From: Lysobacteraceae bacterium
GTDB taxonomy: Bacteria > Pseudomonadota > Gammaproteobacteria > Xanthomonadales > Xanthomonadaceae
NCBI GenBank assembly: GCA_026005075.1
Contig: BPKJ01000001.1
Coordinates: 558,001-622,000, forward strand
Direction: 5' to 3'
Length of the DNA stretch: 64,000 nucleotides
Both the position numbers and the translations under genes were made by a program. Numbering within the stretch: the first letter of the stretch is position 1; every line of letters starts with the position of its first letter. The notes below the pieces were generated by a model, which worked only from the letters and a program-made list of their open reading frames with translations, did not search any database and was not told the DNA's origin. Shown one piece after another: positions 9,093-17,204 of this stretch.

Positions 9093-10445
9093 TCAGCCCG
9101 ATGGCACGGGTCCCGAAGCCCGGACCGGCAGGCACCGCTGCTCCCGCCACACCCGGTAGCCGCTGGCGGCAAGGCCCAGCGAGACCAGCATACCCAGCCC
9201 GAAGACCGCCGAACTGCCAAGGCCCGAGACCAGCTTGTGGACCCACACGAAGGTCAGATCGGCGCCGCGGTAGACCACCGTGTCGATGGCGGCACCGGCC
9301 TTGTAGCGCCACTCCCGCGCCACCCGTGTGTACACGCTCTCGCGGGCGGGCTTGTGCAGGGCGAACTCGCCGCTGCGCACCACCACCTGCGCGACCGCGA
9401 GCAGCAGCGGCAGGGGCGATGCGGCAAGCGCCGCATAGCCGAGGAAGACCAGCGCCGCCGGCACGATCAGGGCCGGCGCGATGCCGTAGCGCAGCAGCAC
9501 CCTGCGGGTGACGAACACCTGGGTCAGCAGGGTGAGCGCGTTGACCGCGAGGTCGATGTTGGCGAAGTAGGCAGTGGCCTCGCGCGGATCGGGGAACAGC
9601 CGCCGCACGAGGGCGAGCTGCTCGTTGTAGAGCAAGGTACCGACGCCAACCCCGAGCACCACCAGCACCGCCATCCAGCGCAGCAAGGGCTCGCGTGCGA
9701 TCAGCCGCAGCCCGCCCAGGATCTCGCCGCCCAGCGGTTGCTCGGCATCGTGCTGACCGCGGGCCTGCTCCCGCTCCCGCGCCCAGCGCCTGAGACGCAG
9801 CAGGGCCACCACGCACAGGACGAGGAAGCCCGCCGCCACCAGCATCAGGTCGGCAATGCCGATGCGCTCGACCAGTGCCCGCGTCAGCACCGGGCCGCAG
9901 ATCGCGCCGAGGGTTCCGGCCGCACCGATGTAGCCGTAGTAGGCGTGGGCTTCACGGGTCTCGAAGATGTCGGCCATGAAGCTCCAGAACACCGCCACGG
10001 CGAACAGGTTGAACACCGCGATCCAGAGGTAGAACACCATCCCGCGCCCCGGCAGGCCGGCATCGAACACCAGCCGGAACAGGAGCAGGGTGACGATGAA
10101 GAACAGGTAGATGACAGGCAGGAACACGCGCCGAGGAAACCGGCTGACCAGTGCGCCGTACACCGGCTGCAGGGCAAGCATGATCAGGAAGGTGGCGGTG
10201 AAGAGCACCTGCAGGACGAAGCCGGCGAGGTCGAGGCCGCGGGAGGCGAAGGCCTCGACCAGCAACGGCGGGAAGACCGCCTGCACGTCCGCCGAGGCCG
10301 CCATCGCGTCGCGGACCGGCCGGAGCACGTAGTAGCCGCTCAGCAGGCAGAAGAAATACAGGAAGGCCCAGAGCAGGGGCGGTGAATCGCGCAGCGCGGC
10401 ACGCAGCCGGGCAAGGCGTCCGGGGGCAGTCACGGGAGGGCTCAA
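9093..10445 (-). CDS. NTP/NDP-exchange-type or MFS carrier, 12 membrane segments
   Basis: About 450 residues, almost wholly hydrophobic, with the hallmark near the N-terminus SGYYVLRPVRDAMA and a conserved central LWIAVFNLFAVAVFWSFMAD region. These features are shared with the free-living-bacterial branch of the ATP/ADP (NTP/NDP) translocase family; a general MFS label is the fallback. Transport substrate is unknown. The start is ambiguous: a TTG at 10445 has a good GAGGA at 7 nt, whereas the GTG at 10433 lacks one; I use 10445. The gene diverges from the GMC oxidoreductase, with 183 bp between them. The C-terminus ends in a basic cytoplasmic tail. Confidence 0.8.
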   Translation of the reverse strand: MSPPVTAPGRLARLRAALRDSPPLLWAFLYFFCLLSGYYVLRPVRDAMAASADVQAVFPPLLVEAFASRGLDLAGFVLQVLFTATFLIMLALQPVYGALVSRFPRRVFLPVIYLFFIVTLLLFRLVFDAGLPGRGMVFYLWIAVFNLFAVAVFWSFMADIFETREAHAYYGYIGAAGTLGAICGPVLTRALVERIGIADLMLVAAGFLVLCVVALLRLRRWAREREQARGQHDAEQPLGGEILGGLRLIAREPLLRWMAVLVVLGVGVGTLLYNEQLALVRRLFPDPREATAYFANIDLAVNALTLLTQVFVTRRVLLRYGIAPALIVPAALVFLGYAALAASPLPLLLAVAQVVVRSGEFALHKPARESVYTRVAREWRYKAGAAIDTVVYRGADLTFVWVHKLVSGLGSSAVFGLGMLVSLGLAASGYRVWREQRCLPVRASGPVPSG

Positions 10446-10539
10446 GCAGGTTCCTCGGCGCAGGGCCGGATGGCCGCACTCCAAGGTAGCGGTTGCGGCA
10501 CGCGTCCGGCAATCCGCGCCGGCCGCGAGGCCCGCCGCA

Positions 10540-10557
10540 TGTTGCGTCGCAGCAACA
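10540..10557. promoter_or_regulatory. Perfect palindrome in a divergent promoter region
   Basis: TGTTGC-GTCGCA-GCAACA is an inverted repeat with two 6-bp arms and a 6-bp centre. It lies in the 183-bp gap between the divergent carrier (start 10445) and GMC oxidoreductase (start about 10629). The spacing suits a dimeric regulator, but no regulator gene is adjacent, so the binder is unknown. Confidence 0.35.
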
Positions 10558-10628
10558 ATCCGAATATTTGCTCTAGTCGCGGGGCCTAGGGTCGGGGCAT
10601 GCTCGCCGCCGCAAGGCCGCCCCGAACC

Positions 10629-12251
10629 ATGGAACGGATCCCCGTGTACGACTACATCATCGTTGGCGCCGGCTCTGCCGGCTGCGTGCTGGCCCACCGC
10701 CTGAGCGCCGATCCGTCGGTGCGCGTGCTGCTGCTCGAGGCCGGCGGCCGGGACTGGCACCCCTTCATTCACATGCCGGCCGGCATCGCCAAGCTGGTCG
10801 GGCGCAAGGGGGTCAACTGGGACTACTACACCGAGCCCGAGCCGGCCCTGCATGGGCGGCGTCTGTGGTGGCCACGCGGCAAGGTGCTGGGCGGCTCCAG
10901 CTCGATCAACGCCATGTGCTACGTCCGCGGTGCACCGGCCGACTATGACCAGTGGGCTGCGGAGGGCGCCACCGGCTGGGACTGGGCTGGCGTCCTGCCC
11001 TACTTCCTCCGCGCCGAGGACAACACGCGCGGGCCCAGCGCCCTGCACGGCATCGGCGGCCCGCTCGCCGTCTCCGACCTGCGCCACCACAACCCGCTTT
11101 CCGAGGCCTTTCTCGCCGCGGCGGGCGAGGCCGGCTACCCGAGCAACCCGGATTTCAACGGCCCTCGGCAGGAGGGCTTCGGCTTCTACCAGGTCACCCA
11201 GCGCGAGGGCGCCCGCTGCTCGACCGCCCGCGCCTATCTGGATCCGGCCCGGGATCGTCCCAACCTCACCATCCGCACCCGTGCGCAGGCCGAGAGGATC
11301 CTGGTGGAGCGCGGCCGTGCCGTGGGCGTTTGCTACCGCCAGGGCGACCGCCGCATCGAGGTGCGCGCCCAGCGCGAGGTCCTGCTGGCAGGCGGGGCCT
11401 TGAACTCGCCGCAGCTGCTGATGCTCTCGGGCATCGGACCTGCGGACCACCTGCGCGAGCATGGCATCGCGGTGATCGCCGACCTGCCGGGCGTCGGCCG
11501 CAACCTGCAGGACCATCTCGACATCTGCACCGTGGACACCTGCCGCACGGCGGTCACCTACGATCGCACCAACGACCTGCTCATCGCCCTCGACTATTAC
11601 CTGTTCCGGCGCGGGCCGGGCACCTCCAACATCGCCGAGAGCGGCGGCTTCGTGCGTTCGCGTCTGGCGACGGATGCGCGCTGCGACCTGCAGTTCCATT
11701 TCGTCCCGGCCATCCTCGACGACCACGGCCGCAACCGCATCCCCGGCAACGGCTACACCCTGCACGCCTGTGCCCTGCGGCCGCGCAGCCGCGGACACCT
11801 CGAACTGGCCTCGGCCGACCCGGCGCGCAAGGTGCGCATCCACGCCAACTACCTCAGCGATGAGGAAGGCGCCGACCTGCGCACGATGGTCGAGGCGGTA
11901 CGGCTCGCGCGCGAGTTGCTCGCCCAGCCCGCGCTGCGGCCGTTCCGCGCCGGCGAGCTGTTTCCCGGCGAGGCCGCACGCACGGAGGCCGAGATCGTCG
12001 ACTTCATCCGCGCCAAGGCCGAGACCATCTACCACCCGGTCGGCACCTGCCGCATGGGGCAGGACCGCCTTGCCGTCGTCGACCCGGAGCTGCGGGTCCG
12101 TGGCATCGAGGGACTTCGCGTGGTGGATGCCTCGGTCATGCCAAGCCTGATCGGCGGCAACACCAACGCCCCCACCATCATGATCGCCGAGCGCGCCTGC
12201 GACCTGATCCTGCGCGAGCGCCTTCCGGCCTCAGGCCGCAAGGCCGCCTGA
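10629..12251 (+). CDS. GMC-family oxidoreductase (choline/alcohol dehydrogenase type)
   Basis: 540 residues from the ATG at 10629; another ATG at 10599 is possible. The N-terminal FAD-binding GxGxxG is YDYIIVGAGSAGCVLA, and the GMC signature WPRGKVLGGSSSIN follows. The C-terminus has the catalytic His region (YHPVGTCRMG) and the closing NTNAPTIMIAERACDLI helix. These enzymes oxidise primary alcohols using FAD; AlkJ-like aliphatic alcohols or choline are the commonest substrates, and I cannot choose between them. No betaine aldehyde dehydrogenase is next to it, which weakens a choline role. In a lipid-oxidising setting a fatty-alcohol substrate is reasonable (inference). Confidence 0.9.
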   Translation: MERIPVYDYIIVGAGSAGCVLAHRLSADPSVRVLLLEAGGRDWHPFIHMPAGIAKLVGRKGVNWDYYTEPEPALHGRRLWWPRGKVLGGSSSINAMCYVRGAPADYDQWAAEGATGWDWAGVLPYFLRAEDNTRGPSALHGIGGPLAVSDLRHHNPLSEAFLAAAGEAGYPSNPDFNGPRQEGFGFYQVTQREGARCSTARAYLDPARDRPNLTIRTRAQAERILVERGRAVGVCYRQGDRRIEVRAQREVLLAGGALNSPQLLMLSGIGPADHLREHGIAVIADLPGVGRNLQDHLDICTVDTCRTAVTYDRTNDLLIALDYYLFRRGPGTSNIAESGGFVRSRLATDARCDLQFHFVPAILDDHGRNRIPGNGYTLHACALRPRSRGHLELASADPARKVRIHANYLSDEEGADLRTMVEAVRLARELLAQPALRPFRAGELFPGEAARTEAEIVDFIRAKAETIYHPVGTCRMGQDRLAVVDPELRVRGIEGLRVVDASVMPSLIGGNTNAPTIMIAERACDLILRERLPASGRKAA

Positions 12252-12269
12252 ACCTCGCCCGGGCCGCAC

Positions 12270-14240
12270 TCATCCGCGCGGCCGGGCGCGCTGCTCGACC
12301 ACCGGCGGCAAGGGGCAGTGCAGGCAGGCACACACGGCACGCACGAGTTCGGCCTCGGCGACGCTGATGCGCCCGTCATGGCAGATGGCCACCACCATGC
12401 CCTCGATCAGGAGCTGCTTGCCGTGGGCATCGAGGCCGTCGAGCTCGGCCAGTGCGCGGTCCATCGCCGTCACCCAGTTGCGCGGCGGCTTGAACTCGAA
12501 TCGCTCGCCCGGCAGCACGGCGATCAGACCGGCAACGTAGGCCCTTCGCATCGGCTCCGGTGCGTCGTAGCCATGGCTGACCAGCACCGCGAACAGGTCG
12601 GCCAGTGCCTGCTTGCACTCGACCAGCCTGCGCCTTCCGACCACGCGGTAGCGGGACGGATCGAGCACCTCCTCGACCTGGTTCTGCAGCATGCGTGACA
12701 GGCAGTAATCGAACAGGCTGATCCGTCCGTCCATCTGCACCAGCATGCGCGCGCAGGCCGTCAATGCCCGCAGCCGCTCCACGGGAAGCCGCCTGAGGGC
12801 GGGAAAGCACAGCGCAGCCAGGGGCAGGCGCAAGCCCGGATGCAAGGCCTCGCATTGGGGCAGGCAGCGCTCCACGGCCTCGGCCAGGTCCTCGTCCTCG
12901 CGCACCGCGATCTCGGCCAGCTGCCGCGCCCGGATCGCGCGGTCGCGGTCGATCAGCAGGGCCAGCACCACCGCCCCCGCTTGGGCCACGTCACGGGCCG
13001 CGTCGATCAGTCCTTCGGGCATCTGCCGGTGCAGGCCCACGGCACGGCGGGTATCGTCGCCGTGCGGCTGCGCGACACGGCTTGCGGTCACCCCGGGGGC
13101 CGGCCTGAACCGCGCATCCGCCGCCGGCAGCGCGTGGATCGCGCCGAGCGAGGCGTCGCCGAGCAGACCGCGCTCCTCGTCTTCGCGCAACCCGTCCGGC
13201 GGCGCCTCCCGCCAGCGCTGTTGCAATGCCTGCAGGCGCTCGGGGCGGAACGCGGGGTCCAGCATCCGGATGCGCCGAAGCAGCGGCGGATGGGTGTCCA
13301 GCCATGCCCCAAGGGACGCTGCGGAGACGAAAAGCATGTGCCGGACCTCCGGCGCGTGCGGGTTGCGCACCGGCTCCTGGGCGAGCCCCGCCGCCTTCTT
13401 CAGTGCCCCGGCAAGACCGGCACTCTGCCGCGTGAACTGGACCGCGCTGGCATCGGCCAGCACCTCGCGCGAACGCGCCACCGCGGCCTGGATGAGCCGC
13501 GCGCAGAAGACCCCGACCGCCCCCACCGCGACCAGCCCGACCCCCGCCAGCAGCAAGGGCGCGGCATTGCGGCCGCGGTGCCGGAGCGCGTACAGCAGCC
13601 GACGGCCAAGGATGCCGATCACGAGGATCCCGTACAGCCAGCCGCAAAGCCTCATGTTCAGGCGCATGTCGCCGTGCAGCACATGGCTGAACTCGTGCGC
13701 CACCACGCCCTGCAGCTCGTCCCGATTCAGACGCTCGAGGGCACCGCGGGTCACCGCGATCGCGGCATCGCTGGGCGACAGGCCCGCCGCGAAGGCATTG
13801 ATGCCCATCTCCTCGTCGAGCACGAAGATGGCCGGTACCGGAAGGCAGGCGGCGATGGCGAGTTCCTCCACCACGTTGCGCAGACGGCGCTCGTGAAGAT
13901 CGCCACAGTCGGGCGCGATCTCGCGTCCACCGAGCCGTCGTGCGAGCTCGGCGCCGCCCTGCCGGAGTGCGCGGATGCGCAGGGCACTGGCAGCCAGTAT
14001 CAGCAGCAGGGTGAGGATGGCCGTGCCGACCAGCATGCCGGCCTGCGCCTCGAGCCAGGCGAGCGGACCTCCCGCCACGCGCACCTCGCCAGGCGCGAAC
14101 GCGGCGGCGCTCAGCGCCACCACGAGGGTGACCGCAGCGACCACCGCGACCAGCGCCAGCGCGAACAGCACCAGCAGCCGACGCGTCGTCCGGCGCGCGT
14201 GCTCCTGCAGCTGGAAGAAGGAGGCCGCCACGGCGGGCAC
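12270..14240 (-). CDS. M48-family membrane metallopeptidase with C-terminal extension
   Basis: 656 residues. Two N-terminal membrane helices (about 22-48 and 68-88) precede the M48 peptidase domain, with the zinc motif HEFSH at residues 182-186 and the downstream SREVLADASAV segment supplying the third ligand. Two more hydrophobic segments lie between them. The last 250 residues are cytoplasm-like and all-helical, an extension absent from HtpX. The GTG start at 14240 lies 2 nt after the LemA stop, so translation is coupled. LemA plus M48 pairs are common and are thought to act in membrane protein quality control; direct function here is inferred. A second, shorter M48 gene (htpX) lies at 33 kb. 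Confidence 0.9.
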   Translation of the reverse strand: MPAVAASFFQLQEHARRTTRRLLVLFALALVAVVAAVTLVVALSAAAFAPGEVRVAGGPLAWLEAQAGMLVGTAILTLLLILAASALRIRALRQGGAELARRLGGREIAPDCGDLHERRLRNVVEELAIAACLPVPAIFVLDEEMGINAFAAGLSPSDAAIAVTRGALERLNRDELQGVVAHEFSHVLHGDMRLNMRLCGWLYGILVIGILGRRLLYALRHRGRNAAPLLLAGVGLVAVGAVGVFCARLIQAAVARSREVLADASAVQFTRQSAGLAGALKKAAGLAQEPVRNPHAPEVRHMLFVSAASLGAWLDTHPPLLRRIRMLDPAFRPERLQALQQRWREAPPDGLREDEERGLLGDASLGAIHALPAADARFRPAPGVTASRVAQPHGDDTRRAVGLHRQMPEGLIDAARDVAQAGAVVLALLIDRDRAIRARQLAEIAVREDEDLAEAVERCLPQCEALHPGLRLPLAALCFPALRRLPVERLRALTACARMLVQMDGRISLFDYCLSRMLQNQVEEVLDPSRYRVVGRRRLVECKQALADLFAVLVSHGYDAPEPMRRAYVAGLIAVLPGERFEFKPPRNWVTAMDRALAELDGLDAHGKQLLIEGMVVAICHDGRISVAEAELVRAVCACLHCPLPPVVEQRARPRG

Positions 14241-14242
14241 GA

Positions 14243-14839
14243 TCAGCCGAAGGACACCCTGGGCGGCTCACGCCGCGCCGCATCCTCCGCCCCGATCTCC
14301 AGCCATCGTGCCGGGCCAAAGCCCAGCGCCGTCGCGAAAAGGTTGGCCGGGAAGGACTCCCGCAGGTTGTTGTAGACCGTGACCTGATCGTTGTAGGCCT
14401 GACGGGCGAAGGCCACCTTGTTCTCGGTCGAGGTCAGTTCCTCGGTCAGTTGCATCATGGTCTGGCTGGCCTTGAGATCGGGATAGGCCTCGGACAGCGC
14501 CAGCAGCCGCCCCAGACTCCGGCTGAGCGCACCCTCCGCCCCGGCCAGCGCCTGCATGGCCGCCGCCTCACCGGCGTGTTCGCGCGCCTCGTCCCTCGCC
14601 CGCACCGCCGCGTTGCGCGCCTTGACCACCGCCTCCAGGGTGTCCTTCTCGTGCGCGAGGTAGGCCTTGGCCGTCTCCACGAGATTGGGGATCAGGTCGT
14701 GCCGCCGCTGCAGCTGTACGTCGATCTGGACGAAGGCATTGCGGTAGCCGTTGCGGGCCCGGACCAGCCGGTTGTAGAGGCCGGCGAGCCACAACCCGGC
14801 CACGCACACCACGACCACGATCGCCAGCATCGCTTCCAC
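14243..14839 (-). CDS. lemA: LemA family membrane protein
   Basis: 198 residues from a GTG at 14839, chosen because GGAGG lies 6 nt upstream; an ATG at 14830 is too far from it. One N-terminal membrane helix (AIVVVVCVAGLWLAGLYN) is followed by the LemA signature: NGYRNAFVQIDVQLQRRHDLIPNLVETAKAY (key parts QIDVQLQRR and DLIPNLVE), then long helices and YNNLRESFPANLFA near the end. The family has the N-terminus outside and the helical bundle in the cytoplasm. The next gene, an M48 peptidase, begins 2 nt after its stop, a pairing seen widely in bacteria. Confidence 0.93.
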   Translation of the reverse strand: MEAMLAIVVVVCVAGLWLAGLYNRLVRARNGYRNAFVQIDVQLQRRHDLIPNLVETAKAYLAHEKDTLEAVVKARNAAVRARDEAREHAGEAAAMQALAGAEGALSRSLGRLLALSEAYPDLKASQTMMQLTEELTSTENKVAFARQAYNDQVTVYNNLRESFPANLFATALGFGPARWLEIGAEDAARREPPRVSFG

Positions 14840-14954
14840 GGTCCACCTCCACCTCCGCTCCCCCAAGCGTCGAAGGTACCAGCCTCACCCTGCGGCCGAC
14901 AGCCCCGCCCGCGGTCTGCGGCCTGCCGCCCGGTTCTCAGCCGGGGCAGGCAGA

Positions 14955-14960
14955 TAGAAT
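14955..14960 (+). promoter_or_regulatory. -10 box six bases ahead of the serine hydrolase ATG
   Basis: TAGAAT at 14955-14960 matches the -10 consensus at five of six bases and is followed by the ATG at 14967. The expected transcript start lies at the ATG, so this would be a second leaderless message in the window. There is no Shine-Dalgarno sequence to contradict this. The -35 is weak (TTCTCA at 14934, short spacer). Confidence 0.45.
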
Positions 14961-14966
14961 CATCGA

Positions 14967-16217
14967 ATGCGCTTTCCACGCCCCCCGTTCCGCATCGATC
15001 CTCGTCCCGCGCTGGGCCTCGCGGGGCTGCTGGTCTTTTTCCTGCTCGCTTCCGCGCCCCTCGGCGCCGTCCTCGCACGCGATGGGGGCGTACCGGACGA
15101 GGCCGGGCTGATCCGGCTGGCGCGCAAGGCCGATGCGCTGGCCGAGCAGGTCGTGACGCACGGGAAGGTGGTGGGACTGGCCATTGCCATCGTCCACGAA
15201 GACCGCGTCCTGCTGCAGCGCGGCCATGGCGTGGTGAAGGTCGGCAGCCGCGAGCAGGTCGATGCGGACACCGTGTTCCGCCTCGCATCGCTCTCCAAGG
15301 CTTTCGCCGGGACGCTCGCCGGGCTGCTGGTCCGCGAGGGCGCACTGCGTTGGGACACCCGCGTGGTCGATCCCCTGCCCTCGTTCCGGCTCGGTCGACC
15401 CGGGGCGGCCCAGCGCGTCACCCTGCGCGACATCCTCAGCCACCAGGTCGGGCTTCCCTTCCACGCACTCGACCGCGACCTCGAGGCCGACGAGCCCTAC
15501 CCCGTGCTGGCCGGGAAACTTGCGGACGCGCCGCTGACCTGCGAGCCGGGGCAGTGCTACGCCTACCAGAACATTGCCTTCAGCCTGGTCGGCGACATGG
15601 TCTTTGCCGCGACCGGCGACTTCTACACCCACCAGGTCGAGCGCAGGATCTTCCATCCCCTGCGCATGCGAACCGCCACCTTTGGCCGCGAGGCGCTCGA
15701 GTCCAGCCGCCGCTGGGCGCGACCGCACGTCCGCGGTCGGCGCGGCTGGGTCGCGGTGCGCCCCAAGGACACCTACTACCGGATCCCCCCTGCCGCCGGC
15801 ATCAACGCAAGCATCGCCGACCTCGCACGCTGGATGATCGCGCAGAACGGCGGTGCGCCCGATGTGCTGCCCGCGGATCTGCTCGCCGAACTGCAGCGAC
15901 CGCTGGTGCGGACCCCGAACGAGTTGCAGCGCGGCGGATGGCGACGGGCGCGGCTGCGGGACGCCCACTACGCGACCGGCTGGAGGGTCTTCGACTATGC
16001 CGGGCACAAGCTGGTGTTCCACGCAGGCGCCGTGCAGGGCTACCGCGGCATGATCGGCCTGCTTCCGGAGGCTCGCTTCGGCATCGCCCTGCTCTGGAAC
16101 TGCGAGAGCAGCAAGCCCTCGGGCCTGATGCCCGAAGTGCTGGACCGCTTCCTTGGCCTGCCTGAAAGGGACTGGACCGGGCTGGCCCGCGTCCCGGACC
16201 GTCGGCGTACGCGCTGA
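14967..16217 (+). CDS. Serine hydrolase of the class C beta-lactamase / DD-peptidase fold
   Basis: 416 residues. A hydrophobic N-terminal segment (LGLAGLLVFFLLASAPLGAV) directs export. The catalytic triad of motifs is complete: S108-L-S-K111 (nucleophile and base), Y200-Q-N202, and H352-A-G as the KTG equivalent. The overall length fits the AmpC/EstB-like family, which holds beta-lactamases, DD-peptidases and esterases; HxG rather than KTG favours esterase or peptidase over true beta-lactamase (inference). It is transcribed away from lemA and converges on the histone-like gene across a strong hairpin terminator. Confidence 0.88.
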   Translation: MRFPRPPFRIDPRPALGLAGLLVFFLLASAPLGAVLARDGGVPDEAGLIRLARKADALAEQVVTHGKVVGLAIAIVHEDRVLLQRGHGVVKVGSREQVDADTVFRLASLSKAFAGTLAGLLVREGALRWDTRVVDPLPSFRLGRPGAAQRVTLRDILSHQVGLPFHALDRDLEADEPYPVLAGKLADAPLTCEPGQCYAYQNIAFSLVGDMVFAATGDFYTHQVERRIFHPLRMRTATFGREALESSRRWARPHVRGRRGWVAVRPKDTYYRIPPAAGINASIADLARWMIAQNGGAPDVLPADLLAELQRPLVRTPNELQRGGWRRARLRDAHYATGWRVFDYAGHKLVFHAGAVQGYRGMIGLLPEARFGIALLWNCESSKPSGLMPEVLDRFLGLPERDWTGLARVPDRRRTR

Positions 16218-16288
16218 CCCCGGTTGACCAAGGCACCCTGGCATCGAAGGCGCCTTCGTCCGCGGCCACGATGCAGCCCGTGAGGGGC

Positions 16289-16319
16289 GAGGCTCCCCGG
16301 CCGGGCAGCGGGGAGCCTC
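16289..16319. terminator. Bidirectional hairpin between converging genes
   Basis: Stem GAGGCTCCCCG (16289-16299) pairs perfectly with CGGGGAGCCTC (16309-16319) around a 9-nt loop. It lies between the serine hydrolase (plus) and the histone-like gene (minus). U-tracts are poor on both sides, as usual in GC-rich DNA. Confidence 0.7.
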
Positions 16320-16337
16320 CGCGTTTGCGGGCCCGCG

Positions 16338-16913
16338 TCAGAGCGGCGACACGATCGGGGCGGGTGCGACCGGATGGGTGGTCTCGCCCGCCGGCTGCGC
16401 CGCGGGAGCCGTCATCGGGCTTGCGTTGTTGTTCTTCCTGGCCGCCTTGCTGGCCGTGGCCTTCTTCGCGGCCTTCTTCACGGTCTTCTTCACGGCCTTC
16501 TTCGCCGCCGCCTTCTTGGCCGTGGCCTTCTTCGCGACCTTCTTCACGGCCTTCTTGGCGGCCGCCTTCTTGGCCGTCGCCTTCTTCGCCACCTTCTTCA
16601 CAGCCTTCTTGGCGGCCGCCTTCTTGGCCGTCGCCTTCTTCGCCACCTTCTTCACGGCCTTCTTGGCGGCTGCCTTCTTGGCCGTGGCCTTCTTGGCCAC
16701 CTTCTTCACGGCCTTCTTCGCCGCTGCCTTCTTGGCCGTGGCCTTCTTGGCGACCTTCTTCACGGCCTTCTTGGCGGCCGCCTTCTTGGCCGTGGCTTTC
16801 TTGGCGGCCTTCTTCACGGCCTTCTTCACCGCGTCCGCGGCGGCCGCGACCTTCTTGCCAACTTTCTCGGCCGCCTTCTTCGCCGCCGACTTGCTTGCCT
16901 TCTTGGTAGCCAT
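16338..16913 (-). CDS. Lysine/alanine-rich histone H1-like DNA-binding protein
   Basis: 191 residues. Residues 34-141 consist of six tandem 18-residue units of the form [18 protein letters not shown], almost identical to each other; the ends of this block are looser versions. The last 30 residues are Pro/Ala-rich and acidic-poor ([13 protein letters not shown]...). Such proteins (AlgP-like, HctB-like) resemble the tail of eukaryotic histone H1 and bind DNA non-specifically, compacting the nucleoid. Repeat number usually varies between strains because the DNA is tandemly repeated. The ATG at 16913 opens [13 protein letters not shown]. It converges with the serine hydrolase. Confidence 0.85.
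   Translation of the reverse strand: MATKKASKSAAKKAAEKVGKKVAAAADAVKKAVKKAAKKATAKKAAAKKAVKKVAKKATAKKAAAKKAVKKVAKKATAKKAAAKKAVKKVAKKATAKKAAAKKAVKKVAKKATAKKAAAKKAVKKVAKKATAKKAAAKKAVKKTVKKAAKKATASKAARKNNNASPMTAPAAQPAGETTHPVAPAPIVSPL
16491..16814 (-). repeat. Six tandem 54-bp repeats inside the histone-like gene
   Basis: Six 54-nt units encode the 18-residue [18 protein letters not shown] motif. Units differ mainly at silent positions (gcc/gct, ttg/ctt-type changes), which suggests selection on the protein with slow drift, and they are a natural site for slippage or recombination copy-number change. Confidence 0.85.
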
Positions 16914-16971
16914 AACGCCCTCGCTCCTCGTCAGTGGGACTTGCTCTTACCCGGACCGGCCTGCTGGCCGC

Positions 16972-17145
16972 CTACGAAAACGCCCGCCATGGCAGGGCCG
17001 CGGGCGTCTTGCGTCGTGCTGCGGTGAGCGCGGGTCCGGCACACTGGCCGGCCTCGAGGGACGAGATGCCACAGCCCCGGGCGACCCATCGGCCCATGCC
17101 CAACTTCTTGCCGACGTAACGGGACTTGACACGCTCGACGATCAC
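16972..17145 (-). CDS. Small ORF of 57 codons, unknown, ends in a terminator hairpin
   Basis: GTG at 17145 opens [18 protein letters not shown], and the frame closes at a TAG at 16972-16974. About 81% of third codon positions are G or C, against about 60-65% at positions one and two, which is the pattern of real genes here. It is basic, with three Cys. An extended -10 promoter lies just upstream (17176-17204). A rho-independent terminator (16976-17008) overlaps the last codons, which is odd. The frame is the same as that of the 26-codon ORF above it, with one TGA between. No family recognised; a decayed gene or a regulatory RNA is possible. Confidence 0.35.
   Translation of the reverse strand: MIVERVKSRYVGKKLGMGRWVARGCGISSLEAGQCAGPALTAARRKTPAALPWRAFS
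16976..17008 (-). terminator. Rho-independent terminator, minus strand
   Basis: On the minus strand ACGCCCGC (17007-17000) pairs with GCGGGCGT (16987-16980), with inner GGC/GCC pairing, followed by a UUUU run. It insulates the histone-like gene from upstream transcription and ends any transcript from the small ORF region. Confidence 0.65.
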
Positions 17146-17175
17146 CGCTCTTCGTGGATGGCTGCGCTGGCCGAG

Positions 17176-17204
17176 AGCTAATCAGCAGACTTTCATGCTG
17201 TCAA
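17176..17204 (-). promoter_or_regulatory. Promoter for the small ORF region
   Basis: Minus-strand TTGACA (17204-17199), 17-nt spacer, then TGA directly before TTAGCT (17181-17176), an extended -10 with a weak hexamer. The predicted start is near 17169, 24 nt before the GTG at 17145. Confidence 0.4.

Noticed and set aside
10446-12035. Minus-strand extension upstream of the NTP/NDP-type carrier
   Set aside because: It is the shadow of the GMC oxidoreductase, with no membrane segments or start signal.
14967-16217. True beta-lactamase (antibiotic resistance)
   Set aside because: The third motif is HAG, not KTG, and no ampR-like gene is adjacent; an esterase or peptidase is as likely.
16440-16860. 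Regular repeats resembling a CRISPR or minisatellite array
   Set aside because: The 54-bp units have no spacers and encode the [18 protein letters not shown] motif in an open frame with start and stop; this is a coding repeat.
17182-17184. TGA after Cys as a selenocysteine codon
   Set aside because: No SECIS-like hairpin with a suitable loop follows, and no selenoprotein family matches; a simple stop or broken gene is more likely.
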